Source: Hyphomicrobiaceae bacterium (lineage in GTDB: Bacteria > Pseudomonadota > Alphaproteobacteria > Rhizobiales > Hyphomicrobiaceae). Taken from it: a stretch of 44,756 nt of DNA. Under the pieces are notes generated by a model. It was not told where the DNA came from. It was given only the letters and a program-made list of their open reading frames with translations, and did not search any database. This document shows, in pieces, positions 44,573-44,756 of this stretch. Numbering within the stretch: position 1 is the first letter of the stretch; each line of letters begins with the position of its first letter. Where the stretch lies: positions 1-44,756 of the forward strand of contig JAJFHG010000050.1 of NCBI GenBank assembly GCA_021775735.1, given 5' to 3'. The translations under genes and the position numbers were made by a program.

Positions 44573-44756
44573 AACATACTCTCCTAACTGGCAAGTGCGC
44601 GACGCAATCAGGGGGAAGATGAAATTGCGCCGCGCGGTAGACTTGTCATTGTTTTGCGTAACTAGATTTGCAGATTACTGACGCTCTGAGATGCGTTCTT
44701 TGATGCTGCCAGTATCAGATTTGGCAAGAGGTGAAGCTGTGCGCCCACCGTTAGTT

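Overview
The window reads as the chromosome of a methylotrophic alphaproteobacterium, most likely of the Hyphomicrobiales (Rhizobiales). The evidence is a lanthanide-type PQQ methanol dehydrogenase (XoxF) gene with quinoprotein-associated periplasmic genes, a complete fhcBADC operon for the tetrahydromethanopterin-linked formaldehyde oxidation pathway, a FixL/FixJ/FixK oxygen-sensing cascade, and several small proteins of rhizobial type. No tRNA, rRNA, CRISPR array, intact insertion sequence or phage gene was recognised.

Region 1 (1-11400) is C1 metabolism. xoxF is truncated by the left edge. A Tat-exported metallo-beta-lactamase-fold protein and a SoxYZ-like carrier are transcribed away from it. 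They face a leftward group of two unknown secreted proteins, a YVTN beta-propeller and an MxaD-like SRPBCC protein, across a strong terminator. fhcB-A-D-C follow as one tightly overlapping operon.

Region 2 (11400-22700) is small proteins and stress or low-oxygen functions: a DUF1194 protein, a large membrane transporter, a host-attachment family protein, two universal stress proteins, a 2TM protein, a FixK-like regulator, FixJ, a FixL with both haem-pocket residues, Hsp20, a DUF2892 protein and two conserved unknowns. Perfect or near-perfect TTGA-N6-TCAA boxes (15016, 17193, 20601, and further on 27905 and 29403) lie in front of several of these, suggesting one oxygen-controlled regulon resembling a dormancy/hypoxia programme.

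Region 3 (22800-29053) holds a HlyD/FtsX-type permease/ATPase export operon and two c-type cytochrome genes, one fused to TPR repeats.

Region 4 (29792-41767) is the most unusual part: a divergent multihaem cluster. Leftward: a 2Fe-2S/flavin reductase, a c554-like tetrahaem cytochrome, a five-helix membrane cytochrome b-like protein and a decahaem cytochrome with a 6+4 haem layout. Rightward: a pentahaem cytochrome, a predicted outer-membrane beta-barrel, a very basic Tyr-rich exported protein, a CcmI-like TPR protein and a secreted unknown. Nineteen CxxCH motifs plus a barrel and a dedicated reductase suggest an electron conduit from the cytoplasm across the envelope. This is an inference from gene content.

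Region 5 (42175-44756) carries a DUF2721 membrane protein, an aldehyde dehydrogenase and an SPW-like membrane protein. Starts were moved from the longest frame where a Shine-Dalgarno sequence favoured a shorter one; these choices are stated in the entries.
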